A stretch of DNA of 64,000 nucleotides from contig CP060758.1 of NCBI GenBank assembly GCA_023205875.1, forward strand, positions 496,001 to 560,000, written 5' to 3'. The notes under the pieces were generated by a model. It had not been told where the DNA came from. It saw only the letters and a list, made by a program, of their open reading frames with translations, and ran no database searches. Source of the DNA: Chloropicon primus (lineage: Eukaryota > Chlorophyta > Chloropicophyceae > Chloropicales > Chloropicaceae). Made by a program: the position numbers and the translations under genes. This document shows, piece by piece, positions 45,330-60,300 of the stretch; position 1 is the stretch's first letter, and each line of letters opens with the position of its first letter.

Positions 45330-48300
45330 TGACATACGTGGAGATGACAAGACGGAGGGGGGGAAGAGGCAGGAGCCTCGTGGGAAGGAGAGCGTCCAAT
45401 TGGCGCCAGGTCTTCCTTCTGGGACTGTTTGTAAGTGCCAGCCTCCTGGTAATGGCCCAGGACGTCCTGGAAGGGCCTGAAGAGATGGACACGGCTTCTC
45501 TGATCGTAGCAGATATAAGGAAGCCCGTTTATGTAGACGAGGACGGCAACTTCGTGGAGGCGGACAAGGAGAAGCACTCGGAAACCTTTATGCCTGCCTG
45601 CTCCCAGGTGTGTGCTAAGCTTCCAGGTGGTGCAACCTCGAGCTCGACTGCAGACTGCACAGAGGTGTGCAGTTACGGTAGGGTTTTCTTTTCGACTCCG
45701 GGAGGAAGTTCCTTCACGCCCAAAGGTGTGTTGCCTGGAACCTCAGAGGAGCAACCCAAGGGACTCTTCGATACGGCAAATTTTGGCCTCACCACTATCA
45801 ACTACCTTTCCTCCAAGTGGTACACATACATCCCGCCGCGAGGCCAGATGCCTGACGAGGACTGCGTGGCGCTCGGTAGGGAGCCCCCCTGCGGCTACAG
45901 GCCGGGGGACGTGAACCCTTACGGCCTCAGGATAGTGAGTCTGAAGGGAGGAGCGCAAGACATACAGACGGCCACGATGAGGCACCTTCCTCAGGCCATG
46001 GAGTACGACTTGCTGTCGCAGAGCATCCTCATCCTGACGGACAGGTTCCCGGCTACGAACTACCCGACGACCACGGGTGGGAAGCCTGTTCTGACCCTGC
46101 TGGCGATCAATGAAACGACGGGAGAGAGGCATGAGAACAACCTGTCAGACACGGAGGCCGGGCAATCGGTTCTCCAGTTCTGCAGCGCGATGAACGCAGG
46201 CTGCGAGTTCAAGCCACCGGTTTTCGCGTCGCTTCCTCATGATTACGACGCTCTGGCATACCAAGCGACCGCCTTTGACACCCTGAACCAGGTGTTCTAC
46301 TGCGTTCTGTACAACTCGGAAAGCCCGGAGACTTCGAAGACGCTGTTCGCGGTGAAGAGGCAGACGGACGCCGCGAGCTCTTTCACGAGGCCGGGCTCGG
46401 GGGAGTTCTCCGTTTCCATCGTGTTTGAACAGATGCAGTACTACAAGTGGCCCGAGAGACTTCAGGCGATATCCTCTCTCGAGCTGTCGCCCAAGCTCGT
46501 GGAAAGCGATGGTGCTGTGTCGTTTCAGCCGGTGGAAAAGGGTTCGGCGAGGGGTCTCTACGCCGTGGCCAGCGTGAAAGAGAGCGTTGGACCTTGCGCA
46601 CCAGTCTCTTTCGGGGGGAGGGGACTGCACTGCGGTGCCGCGCTTTCGGAGGAGGATGTCCTCGAGCACAACAAAGTCTACACGAGAACCTTTAGCAAGA
46701 CTCAGCTCGAGTGGAGCGCGGATAGGCCGCCAAGGTGCGAGTGCCCGAACGCTGTTGTTCAGCTCAACATCGCGGAGGAGCCTTCGTATGACCCGGAGAC
46801 TCAGCTGATGAAGCTTGGCAATTTCATCTTGGATCCCTCTGGAGAGGAATTCACGATCCTCTCTTACATCGATGAGAGGGCCAAGGAGCAGAGCGACACG
46901 CTCCCCACACCAAGCACGTACCCGAGCGAGCAGCTCATTCCAACGCTGTCCGCCATCCAGTCGCACAGGCCAGAGGACACGGGGTCCTTGTTCTTCTTCG
47001 ACAAGGAGACGGAGGGCTTCAACATTATCGAGAACGAGATGGCTCTGTTGTACGATCCCAGCGTTGTCGTGAACCAGTACGACGTGAAGGCGAAGTTTCC
47101 TTTGGACAACTTTCCCTTCTTCATGTTCAACGTCTTGCAGGACTCGAAAGCGGCCGAGGGCCCGCTTTCGGACATTTATCCCCTGGAAACCATCTCTTCC
47201 AGGAGTTACATGACGACGGTGCGAACGAGCCTCGAGCTCGGGGGGCTGGGAGGTCTCAGGACTGGCCAGTACGTCTGCGTGGAGCAGCCCATGACCTGTG
47301 AAACGTGCAAGAGCGATTACCGACTCGAGCTGGAAGAGATTCTTGGCGCAACGATCACGAGCGATGGAGACTTTTACCAGGCGTGGCAGAGCCTGTTCAG
47401 CAGCGGGGCGTACACCAAGGAGCTGTTCGCGCTCGACGAAAAGATCAGGCCGTCGGACCCTGACACGTACTCCTTCAGTTGCCCGGAGCCGTGCGACGAG
47501 TACACTTGCGACCAGTGCTTGAGGTTGTTCAACAGGCCCTGCGCTCTCTACATCCAGGCAGGAGTGCCCTTTTCGGCGGACATTTACGCTCTGAACGCGT
47601 TCGGAAGGCAGCAGAAGTACATCTCCGACGACAACTTCACGGTGACCATTACCGGCGCGGGATTTGACGCCGAGAACAACCCTGCGACGATGCCTGAGGG
47701 TGACATCAAGCTGGGACCGGTGTGGAGGGAGGAGGGCTCCGGGTACCCGGGGGGACCTTTGCCGGAGGGGCAGAGGCCCCTGGCGGGTTCCGAGCTCTTT
47801 AGCCCTGACAACCCCCTGGAGGCGGTGTGGGCGTACCCGAACTACCATGACTTCGGTTCCACGACGTCCTTGAAAGCGGGGGAGACTTATGACACGCTGT
47901 GCGACCCCGACGAGACTTTCGTGAATGGCAAGTGCTCCCGTTACATCGTGAGGCCCAGGAATGTCCAGCCCGGCGTGTACACCGTGGAATTCTCGTTGGA
48001 CAAAGCCGGGAACTACTCTATCGCCGCCACACTTAAGGGACTTCTGACGTACGAGGACGAGACGCAGACAACAGTGGACTTGGGCACGGACATCTTCAAC
48101 TCTCCGTACCTGCTCACCGTCCTTCCGGGAGACACTTATTCGTTGTACTCCTCCGCCGAGGGGGGTGGACTGGCGAGTGGGCAGGTGGGAGTGGTCGGAA
48201 GCTTCCTGTTGAAGGCGAGGGATCGATTTGGAAACAACCGGATACTGGGTGGAGACGTCGTGGACGTCTTTTTCAAGGGAGCAGATTACGTGCACGGGGC

Positions 48301-51300
48301 GGTAGAGCTTCTCCCGGAGGACAATACGTACCTCACCGAGCCTCTTGGCTTTGTCCCGTACGCGAATGTGACGGACACTGGAGATGGCAAATACCTTGTA
48401 CAATACTACCTCATCTCAAGAATCCGCGAGAAGCCGTTCTACAGCATTGACGTCCAGCTGCAGAAGGAGAGCATTCCCAGCAACGAGGAGGACCCCACCG
48501 CGCCTTTTGTCATCGAGATCCTCCAGGGAGAGACGAGCGCGGAGAAGAGCTTTGGCCTCCAGTCCTCCCAATCCGAAACGGGTCTGGAATACGTGATCGC
48601 TGGAAAGCCCTCGGTGTTCACCGTCCAAGCAGCGGACAGATTCGCGAACCTGCAGGCTCTTGGAGGGGACCCCTTCCAGGTCACGGTCACTGACGTCAGC
48701 CTGAGATCCCTCACCGCTGGAGTGGGAGGTGTCGTCTCGGAGGGGGGCGACGCCGAGTCGATCGGAGCCAGGAGACTGCAGCAACTCGACGACACGTTCG
48801 TGTTCTCTGATCCCACGGTTGAGATCGACTTTGACTCCAGCGAAGGAGACCTTGGACGATACAAGGTGGAGTACTCCATCTTTGAAGTCGGAGTCGCCAC
48901 CGTCGAAGTCAGTCTGTATGGAGACAACATCGGTCCGGGTGTTCCAGGGACGGCGGGAGAGTTCGGGTCTCCGTTTACCCTCTTCGTGTCTGCTGCCGAG
49001 ACGTTTCCTGGGAATTGCATCCTTTCTGGACCTGGACTTGAGGGGATCGCTGCTGGTGACAAGGGCGAGAGTGGGCTCGGCCAGTACGTCGAGCTGCAGC
49101 TTCGGGATGAGTTCGGCAACCAAAAGAGCGGGGCTGTCGAGGACGCTTACTTGAGAGGCAACGGGGCAAACTATCCCCAGCTCACCTTCAGGTATCTGCT
49201 GGACTGCAAGGATGAAGTCGTGGACGCCAAGGGGGAAGAAATCTGCGAGGGAAACCTACCGAACAGGGACCTCGAGGGTGTCACTTTCATCGAGAAGCCG
49301 TACATCGAAAGCGGCCCTATTCTGTACGACCTCAGGACGGATACCGTCTCGGTGGACGTGCTCACTCAGCCTATTTCTGATGGCCGCTTCCGCAGCTTTT
49401 TCACGAGTACGCTGGCCGGTGTTTTCGAGATGGAAGTCCTGCTGAGGCCGGTCAACCTGGCCGGCTCGGCTTTCACTGGAAACTTTGAGCCCATCATGGG
49501 GGAGGATGGGGGCCTTGGGACCGCGAGTCTCAACCCTTACGCGAGCCCGTTCACGGTCGTCGTGACTCCGTCCGAGCCATCCATCGAGTACAGCGAGATC
49601 TTCTACTACGATGTGCCCCTGGACAAGGTCGGGAGGGAGTGCACCGCCCCCGATCCTCAGTACGACTGCAGAAGTGCCTACGACATCATGTACTCCACAT
49701 TGCAGGGCAAAACGCACGAGATGATTGCCAGCGAGTCGGGTCTTCCTGCCCTCCCCACCGATTTCATCAAGGGGACTGCTGGTCTCGTGAGTTACTTTGG
49801 CTTCCAGCTGCGTGACAAGTATGGAAACATGGTAAAGGAGGTCGAGGACACGAGCGAGCTCCAAGTCCAAATCACCGGTTTTGACGCGATCTTGGGACAA
49901 GAGTTCGAGGTCCAAGTGAACTCGGATTACCAGGGGGACGGAAGGTGGCGCATGAGCTACCTCGCGAGCCAGACTGGGCAGTATACCCTGAAGCTGATGA
50001 ACGCGACGACGAGCGCGGAGCTTCTGAAGCTCGAGGTAAACGACGATGGGGCTTGGGAGCCCACCACCGAGCCCTTCAGCCTGTCGGTGACTCCAGCGGA
50101 CACTGATCCCACGTTCTGCACGGCCACGGGAGGGGGCCTTCGAGGGGGCCGTACGGGCGACAAGCCAGACACGCTCTCGATTACTGTGATCGCAAGGGAT
50201 CAGCTCGGAAACAAGAAGTCCACAGATGTTGGAGAGGTCGCGATTGAGGAGGCCTCGAGGTTCAAGTTGTACGTGACCCTTTGCGGGGCGGCAAGCACGC
50301 AGGCTTGCGACAGCCGAACCCGCGAAGGTTTCCCAGGCGGGTCTCTTGCTGACATCTCGGAGTTCGCCACCACGGACATTCCGGGAGAGTACAGGGTGCA
50401 GTACACCCCGACGATCAGTCCCGATCTCATCCCTGCCGAGGGAGGCTACTTTCTGTTGGAGATCGAGTACAACGGCATCAGCATCGGGGGAGACACGGAC
50501 GTGCTCTCGAATGATGACACGACGTTCTTGAAGCTTGTGCCTCAAGCCACGACCGTTCCCGAGCGCGTCTTTGCCCTTGTCCAAAAGGAGTACCTTGGGG
50601 CGGACCCCACGCGGAGCATTCTCTCCACGTTGAATGGCATGGACTACACCGCGGGCCTGGGACAAGGGGTGGTGGGGCAAGCGTTCTCCCTCCAGGTTCA
50701 GGCGCGTACGAAGGAGAACTTTGACCTCGTGGAAGGAGGCATGATCAAGAGGCTCGTTGTGGAGCTGTACGACAAGAACGACAAGCTGGTGGTTCAGGCG
50801 TCCAACACGTGGCCCGAGTCCCAGCCTGCGGACACCCCTGAGCTCGTCATCGACCAGGCGGACGGGACCTTCCTTGTGGAAATCCCTGCGATTCCGGAGA
50901 CCGCGGCGCCAGCGGACGTGGAGGCCGGCGCTTACGACAACCGGGTGACCGTGGCGGACACCTACTACTTGGAGATAAGGGGCGCCAAGGCAGGGTTCGT
51001 GGACATCGTGGAAGAGCATCTCTTGGGATTCTCGAACAAGACTGCGAACCCTATCGTCTTCAGGCCCGGCAGCACGAAGCTGGAGAGCGTTGACATTTTC
51101 AACCCGAGCACCATGACTCGGGTCGTGGGAGACCTGGAGGCGCCGTTCGAGATCGAGGCGGGCCAGCTGATCAAGTTCTTCCTGCAATCGAGGGATCGAT
51201 TCGGGAACAACGTCCGTTGGAGCGCGTACATTGGTGGCGACAACTTTCTCGGGCAGATGATCAGACCGTCCGGTGGAGCAAACGCCGACGTTCCTGCCTT

Positions 51301-54300
51301 TGTGCACGACAACCAGAACGGAACCTACCTGGTAGAATTCACCCAAGTCATCAGAGGAGCGTACAAGATTTACCTCAGACTTGACAGCGTCGCCCTTCCG
51401 GGGTCGGACGGCCTCTTCCCGTTCCCTTCCCCGACGTTGGCGCCAGATCAACTGGACAACCTGCAGCTCGCTTATCATTTGCCGATGACGGTGCTTCCGG
51501 CACCCAGGCACGTTCCGAGCTGCACGGCGACCACGGGCTCGGGAATTCCGCTGGACGGCTTGGAATTGAAGGTCTCGGAAGAGGCTGAGATCAGGATTAT
51601 CGAAAGGGACCGGTTCGGGAACCTGAGGGACTTTGTGTCGTTGGACTTGCAGGGGTCCCCGATCTCCTTCGCCTTGAATTTCACGTACAGCACCAAGGGA
51701 AATGCCAGGCAGCTGGCCCAAAAGAACTTCATCGTCAACGAGGGTGAATACGAGCTGGCTGCGAAAGATGCGTTCCACTCCATTCCGTACGTTGCGGGTG
51801 GTTCCAACTTCTTGTCCGGAGAGTACCTGGTGTACGTCTTCAGCCGTTACGATGAGACGGGAATCACGCATAGCGTCGTGTCGATCGCGGGTTCCCCAAG
51901 CATGATCACCGTGCTTCCCGGAGCTTTGTCGCTGGAGACGACCATTGCCTATGGCCCGGGCATCGTTTATGACAACTTGAACCCCGGAACAACGAGGGCG
52001 GGCGTTCCGGCGACCATCTCCCTGCAGACCAGGGACATTTACGGCAACGACCTGCTCAGCGGAGGTGAGGAGTTCCTCATCATCGTCAAGCCCCTTGGCA
52101 CGGGTATTTTCAGCGAGTCAAAGTTCGAGTCGAGTGCGACAGGGTTCTACCAGGGCGAGTACACCAGTAAGAGTTCCGGCAATATGCTTATCCAGATCAC
52201 CAGTCAGTCCCAGCTGCTTCCCACGACGCAGTTCCTCTACGAGGACCCCGTGACGAGGATTCTGGAGCCGCGGGTGGGTTCTCCTGGAGCCTACCAGGAC
52301 GGATTGGAGCGCGGCACGGTCGTCGACTCCATGGAAGATCCGGTGAGCGGAGAAATCATCGGGACTGACCCGGGCGTCATCGTCAACATTTTGCCGGGAC
52401 CTCTGAGTCCCAGCAAGTCCTATGCCCAGGACGGCGAAACGTCGGAGGAGTCTGTCATTCTGGGCGGCGACAAGTACGGCAAGATCAATATCGACGGCTC
52501 CATCTTGGAGATGGAGGTCGTTCCAGTAGATATTTTCGGTCAGAAGAAGACTGACAACGACGATGACCAGCGCCTGGAGGCGCGCATCGTGTATGTCATG
52601 AACATCAACAACGAGACGACTGGAATTTTCCCTTACTCGGACGAGACGTTTGCGGACAGGTGGGAGCTGGACGAGGACGGGCGTTGGATCTCCAAAATCG
52701 CTCTAGTCAGGAAAGAGGGGCTCGTGCAGTTTGTCCCCAGCAACCAGGACGGCGAGGGGATGGTGCCCATCCTCGTGGCGGGATACTACCAGTTTGAGGT
52801 TGACGTCGTTAAGTTTGACGTCGCGGACCCAAGCCTGGTGCTTGAGAGGACCCCCATCGGGTTGGAGGGAGTCGCCCCCGTCAGTCCCTACAAGTTCTTT
52901 GCCAACCCTGGGCAGTCGAGCGGCTCTGAGACGTCTTTGAGTTTCGGCGAGGAGGAGGATGCCACTTCGTCGAGGAGGAGGAGGTTGCTGCAAAGCTCCT
53001 CCTACCCCGCAACAAGCGCCTTCTTGGAATCTGCTGGCGTGGACCCTGCCGAGGCTGAGACCTACAAGCCAGACACCTCGTACGACTTTAGCGTTCTCGC
53101 GGGAACGGAAAGGTCGCTCTCCGTTGGCCTCTCCGATGCCTTTGGTAACGCGCAGCTCTTTGATGAGCTGAGGAGGTTGGACTCCCTGGTCGTTCGGCTG
53201 GGAGAAACGTTTATGAACGGCTCGAGCCCCTGCTTTTGGGTGGAGCCGCAGTTCGAGGCTGGGCAGCATGACATCGACAACGTGGAATCAAACCACGGGT
53301 GCACGCTTTTGCACAGGGGCTGGTACCAGGGCCCGGGATCGGACGTTACGACGAGTCCCACTCCCGTGGGACCGGATTACTCTCCTGTGGGCACAAACGG
53401 CAAATTCCTCGGGCTGCAGATGTCGGCCGTGAACAACGTCGACACTGGCTCTTTTACGATCAGATTCACGCCAGACGTCCAGCTCCCCGCCATCGCGTAC
53501 GGGGCGTACCAGATGGACATCATCCTGAATGGGCAGCACATCGGAGCGTCTCCTTACAGGTTCAGGGTTCTGCCTGGGCCCATCTTCGGACCCAGATGCG
53601 AGCTGTTTGGCCTCAAGCCAAGTTACGAGGTCAACAAGACCATTGAGGTCGGCATCATAGCAAGGGATGCGTTCGGGAACAATCAGACGTCCTCGGGCAA
53701 AGAAGACTTCTTTGTCGTCGAGGCCTCCGTGACGAAGAAGAACGTGTTCGGGGTGCCGGTTCTTGTGAGAGGGTGCACCCAGAACACGGGCGCCGCGTCG
53801 TCGTCCTGCTCCTTTTCCATAGCAGTTTCGGGCGTGGAGAACATGGGCTTGTACGTGATTTCCATGCTCACCACGACTGCGTCCGAGTACTCTCTCGACG
53901 GAGCGGAGGATCACATGTTGGAGGTCAAGTTTTGCCCGAACCCAAGCCTGTGCTCGGATACTCTCAATGTGTACAACCCTGCTGGTGTGCATGCCACCGG
54001 TGTGTACGAGCCGTACGGGCTTCGGATAGAACCTGGACCGACGGATGCGGCCTCCACGATTGCCTACGGGACCGCCCTGATCGAGGGCGGAGTTTTGGGC
54101 CAAAGCGCGAACTTCACCATCGAGGCAAGGGACATCTTTGGCAACAGGAGGTTCAAGGGAGGCGATAACTTCCAGATACTGATTTATCAGCCGCCGCCCC
54201 AAGGCCAGCTTGATGTGGACAGCCTCCAAGACCTGGACAACGGAAGGTACCGCGTTTCCTTCTCGCCAGGAGTCGCGGGGAGCTACTCCATCGTGATCTT

Positions 54301-57300
54301 GTTCGGAATCAACAGCGTCGCAAACAGCCCTTACAGGCCCATCTTTGTGTCCAACGAGAACCTTGTCAAGGTCTCGCAGACAAGGGTCGTGAACCAGTAC
54401 GGCTCGCTGCTCGTGATTTTGCCCCCCGCCGTCGCTGCCGAGGACTACGAGCTGGACATCCAAGCCTACTCGAGGGACAGTCACTATTCCTTTAGCTACC
54501 CCAAAACCAGCGGCGGCGAAGTCTTCGCGGCCACTTTGACCCCGCCCTCAAGCAACGGGATTCCGTCCGTGAAGTCGAACGTTACCGTGCTGCCTGATGA
54601 GGAGAGGCCGGGGAGGTACACCGCCAGAATTTCTGGCGCCATGATACAAAAGTCCGGAACGTACGGCCTCGCTGTGAAAGCTTGCACCAACGGAGGAAAC
54701 GCCACGAGCGTGAGTAGTGCCATGCCGAGCGTGGAGGACTTGCAGATGGTCGGAAACACCGGCAACAACACGTCTGTCTGCGGACAAGGCCACGTGCTGA
54801 AGCACATCCTTCACTCGCCTTTCATGGTCTTTGTTCACTCTGGTGTGCCCGACCCTGCCAATAGCTTTGCAGTGGAATTCGCGAACCCTGACGCGCTCAT
54901 TAACCACGGGTATGGTTGGACGGTGGGCGAGGTCCTGTCGTTCACAGTCCAGATCAGGGATCGATTCAAGAACAACTACGACATCAACCCTGCTTCTGGC
55001 AACGTGCTGTCTCTGGTGGCGCTTAAAATTTCCATCTCTAGGCTGTACGACGAGGATGCTGCGGAGTTCCCCGAAGTCTTCGTGGAGGACACCAACCAGC
55101 TCGGAAACGACGAGTTCTACGTGCAGTACACCGGGTCGAGCGGCCGCTTCATTGTGTTCCTCAAGACAGAGAGTGCTGGAGACTACCACTTTGATGTCGC
55201 ACTGAGGGGCACGAGAATCAAGAATGGCTTGGTGGACATACCCATCAAGCCGGCTGCGTTTGACATCACGAACAGCTACATCGAATCTCCGGTGAGGACC
55301 ATTTCCGTTGGCCAGTCGTATGCTTTCTTCATCAGGGCGAGAGACGTCTACGGGAATCCCCTGATTAGCGGCGGGGACAACTTCTTGATCGACTTGACGT
55401 CCTCGAACCCGATCTTGGATCCAGGCATCGGAGAAAATCCTCTGAACGCCATTGGTGAGGCGCAGCTGCCACAGGCCGGGATACCATCCTTGAGCAAAGA
55501 AGGCAAGTACACCTACAGTGATGACTTCGTCGTGGGAGCAAAAGTGTCCATTGCGGACTTGAATGATGGCTCGTACAGGGTGCTGATCAGAAGCGACAGA
55601 GCGGGCACCGTGCTGCTCACGATTAGCATGTATGGGGAGTCCGAAGGCCTTCCTGGCATCTGCGGTACGGCGGACGCCAAAGCCCTCTGCGACGCAAATG
55701 CGCTCGTCACGAGTCCTGCCTTTGGCATCATCAGCGTGGACGTGCCGGCGGGCAATCCATCGGCAGCAGAGTCCTTCGCCGAGAACTCGTTTGGCGCTTT
55801 GCAGCAGGCGAACGCCGGGGAGCTGACGAGATTCAGGCTGAACGCGAGAGACAAATTCAGAAATGACCAGACGCTGCCGGGCTTCAACTTTGAAGTTCGC
55901 TTGAAGTCGTCGGACGGTATGTCCGACGTCATAGGAAACGTGTACTACAGCACCACAGCGAGCCCCCTTGGCCCCGCCGGTATCTACATTGGCCAGTACA
56001 CCCCCATCCTTGCCGGAAACTACGACCTTAGCATAAGGAGGGCAGGGAAGGAGCTGAAGGGCAGGATTGCTGGCACCATCCGCCGTGGTCCTTTCTCTCC
56101 GTTTACTGTTCTGCCTGGGTCGACGGCAGGAAGCACAACAATTGCTGTTCACGAATATCTCGAGAACAACTCCACCTTCCTCGGATTTAGCAACCAAAAT
56201 TTTGTCGCCATGGCAGGTGCCACGACCACGTTCTCCATTGTCACCAAGGACAGGTATGCGAACCCGAAAACTGTGGGCGGCGAGGAATTCGTGATTAACG
56301 TGGGCCCCCTGGCCCAGGGACTGTCGCTTGATCTTGGCAATGGCACGTACTCTGCGAGCTACAGAATGACGAGTTCTGGGGATTACAAGTTGGCTATACT
56401 CGTGAACAACCAACTCGTGCAGAACCCGCCCGCGTTCTTCGATGCCTCGGAGGGAGGATTCAAGCTCGTGGTGATGGCGTCGAGCACGCTAGCTTCCAGG
56501 AGTGAAATCGTTGGGGTGGGGTTGACGACCGCGACCGCTGGCTCGACCTCGGCCTTCTCCATCCAAACGTACGATGAATTCGGAAACAAAAAGGATTATG
56601 GCGGAGACACAATGATTGCAGAGCTGTACAGCAGCGACACGGATGTGGTATACCCCATCAACGTCACGGACAACAGGGACGGGACGTACGATTTCGGGTA
56701 CAGGCTCGACCACGCGGGTATCTTCTCCCTGTCGATTGCCTTGGAGTCACAGGAAGGGACGAGAGAGGTGTTTTACAGCTCCCTGTCGCTTCCTGAGGAC
56801 AACCCCCCTCCGGTGGTTCAGATCGAGCCAGGCACGCTCTCCTTGGCGGAAACCACAGTGAAGGTAGACGAATCGCTTACCTACGTCTTCGATGTGCAGA
56901 CCTTTGAGATCTTGCCGAGAGATGACTTTGGAAACTTGATCACAAAGGTTGGGACAAGCGATTTTTCTGTCGTCGTCTCGACCGGTCTTGCGCCCAATGG
57001 AAACCTGTTCCAATTCATCAGAACGGAATCCAACCCAAGCATATCTGAAATCGAGGGTGGTTTCCAGAGTTCGGTTGATGTGAATACCCCAGGGTCCTAC
57101 GTCGTGAACGTGAAGTATGGATCAACCTTGCTGGGCAGGCCCTACGTGTTTCAAGTCATTCCGGCCCAGGTCGGAATATCTTCCGCCCCGGAGGGTCACC
57201 ACCACGCGTGTTTGACCACCGTTTGCACGGTGTTGGATCTCTTGCAGTACGAGGGGGAGATTTTCAACCCTCTCTTGCAGGGCGCAAGCGACAGGGAAGG

Positions 57301-60300
57301 CCGTGCTAACCCCGAGTACAGAGTATCCATCCGGGTCAGGGATGTGTATGGCAACGACCTTAGCGATTCCATGAAGTCTGTGGACAACGTGGAAGGCCTC
57401 GAAGGATCCGAAAGCTGTGGAGAGTACAGCTCCGAACATTGTCCTTTCAGGGTGACGGTCACTCGCCCCGATGGGCTCCGCATGAGCTCTCTCGCCGGCT
57501 GGAACAACGACATGATCAACAAGGATGATTCCGTTGGAGTGGAAGTGAACGACAGCACCGGAATTTTCGAGGCTTTCTGGGCATTCATTCGATCGGGCAA
57601 TCACTTCGTGTCCGTGTCGTTCCACTCGTCTCATGACGAGAACTTCCCCGAGACCTCGGATTCTAGAGGAGCAATGGTGAACCCAACGCCTCTGGATGTG
57701 AAGGTGATCGACTTGGACATGGTAGAGTTTGGACCAGCAAAGGCTTCCAACACCATCGTAACGGGACTCGGCTTGTTCGGCAGTCTCGCAGGAGAGCCGG
57801 GAGAGCTGAACATATTGGCTGCAAGAGATGCCTGCATATTGAACAACGCCGTTGTCGCCAGAGAGATATGCTTGGACTCTGACCTTGCCAGCGAGGAGTC
57901 CGTCCTCATGAGAAAGGGGGGGGCGCACTTCAACGTCTCGATCGTCCCGGTTCCCATCGCGGGTGAGAACACGACGATGGACGATGCCGGGTTCTCGTTC
58001 GACCTCGAGGACTTCGAGGATGGATCTTACCTGCTGGAGTACAAGATCGAAAGGGCTGGGGAGTACCTTTTCAACGTGAGCATGCTCAATCCCGGCACCA
58101 ATTTGTACGACAACCTTTACGCGTTTGCCATGGGTGGAGCGAGGCTGATCACGATCCTGCCTGGAGAGACCGATGCGGCGATGTCACTGATCAAGGGCTT
58201 GCCCTTGGCCGGTGCCTCCGTTGCTGGCCGAAGGGTGAAGTTCGAATTCACTGCAAAGGACCGCTTTGGCAACCTGCAGCGGGCGAAGAGTTTTGAGCTC
58301 ACCGAGGACAGCTTTGAGGTGGTCGTGGAACCAATTCTCACGAGCGAGGAGGACATTTACCTCCCGGCTGACCAGGCTCTCCTGGAGAAGTCGATCTCGA
58401 TCGAGCCCACCAGCGAGTCGTCCTACTCCGCTTCGTTCCAGCCAAGGAAAGCTTTTGTGTACCAAGTCTCGGTGAGGCTCCGTGGCAAGGATTTGGGAAA
58501 CAGTCCAGTCATGCAAGAGGTCATACCGAGTGGCATAGGATCTCAGTTCAACGTCTTGACGGGTTTGAGTGGACAGACTCCGCAGGAGGCCATCAACGCG
58601 GCTTCCGCGAAGGAGAACTTCACCCTCGTCCTGAACGCCTTTGATGAGTTCAACAACAAGATCAGAATAGGAGGGGACAGCTCCAAGTTTTTCATGGAGT
58701 ACGTTTTCCTGAAGAAGGACATTGTCGTGGAGACGAACCTCGTTGAGATCGCAGACCAGGACGACGGTTCATACCTCCTGCATTTCGTTCCTTCTTTCAC
58801 GGGAACGTACGCCATCCGCCTGGTCGTCAACGGCGTCCCTGCGGTGGCGCTCGGCGAGTCCTACACCGCGCAGGGGGACATCAAGAGTGTGGCCGCGTAT
58901 GCGTTGCAGTGCGAGCCCGAGGGACCTGCGTTCAAGTCCGGAACGGCCGCCGAGGTTGGCTCGTTCAAGCTGATCGTTAGGGATCGCGACGGGCAGATCA
59001 AAACGGTCGGTGGAGACGTCGTGTACGCGTCCCTGGTTCCACGAAGCGCGGTGAACGAGTACGACGCCAAATTGACTTCCGCGTCGCTGCAAGTCATTGA
59101 CGAGTCCACTCTTCCGGAATCGGACCCTGATGCCGTGGATGGCCCCGTGCCTGGCCGTTACAGGATCAGCTACAACGTCCAGAACTTCGGAGAATACGAC
59201 ATCAGCGTGAAGATCAACGGAGAAGACGTGAGGGGATCCCCGAGCGTCCTTCAAGTCGGAAAGAGGCTTCCTCCCGTTCAGGACACGGCAATATTCTCGT
59301 CGACCGCGACGAAGCTGACGCTGAACTTCCAGGACTCTTCCGGGATTCCGACCAGGACGAACAGAGGCGATCTTTTCGGCCTCGATACCTGTGACAAGTT
59401 GTTCGTTGCCTCCACCCTGACCAAGTTGGGTGACAACGCCAGGTGCACTTTCGTGAATCCTTCCAGGATGGAAGTCCTTCTTGGTTTCGGCGCCTCTATT
59501 CTGCCAAACGAGGAGCTTGTGTTCCGCAGTGACGAGGAGGCCAACAAGATCGTGACCTTCGAGAGGAACTCCCTTCCCGTTTCGGGATCTGTGATCGTGG
59601 AACGTCCTGTCGTATCTCCGCTGCCGACAATCGTCACAAGAGGTCCAACGAAACTCAGTTTCTGCGAAGACTTTCATCTCGATGCCAGCGGATCCTACGG
59701 CGCAGCAGGAAGGGCGTTGAAGTACTCTTACGGCATTTTGCCAAACGTACCAAATGACACGACGATTTCAGGACTTCTGGAGGAGCTGAGCCGAAACTCC
59801 GCGCCGAGACTGAGCTTGAGCAAAGATTACTTCGCTCCCGGAGTTGAGTACACTTTCACGATTAGTGTCACAAACTTCCTTCTGGAGACGAGGACGGTCA
59901 GGCACAAGGTGACGAGGATGCCTTACGCGATTCCTCAAATTCTGATCGAGGGTGATCCCGTCCTGAGGACTGAGAGGAACAAGCCGCTGTACATCAGGGC
60001 GAACGTGAGCGTGCCGGTGGGCAGCAGTGACCCCAGGTGCAACATCGATCTGCCAAAGGTCGACTTCACGTGGGGATTCGACAACAGGACTGTTGATGTC
60101 CAAGGCTTCCCGCTCGACCCCGTCACAAGGGAGACAAAGACTTTGTACATTGCTCCGGGGACCCTGGTCGCGGGCAAGAAGTACAACTTGAAGGTCGATG
60201 GAGAGGTGAATGGCAACGGCACCCTGAGCAACTTTGCGTACGCATCAGTCGAAGTGCAGTACAGTCCGATCGTCCTTGCCGTCAGCATGCCGAGCAAGAT

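Noticed and set aside
46145-51871. Very long minus-strand open frames (up to about 870 codons) opposite the giant gene
   Set aside because: They are antisense shadows caused by GC-rich codon bias in the polycystin-like gene; their translation is Arg/Val/His-rich without domain features.
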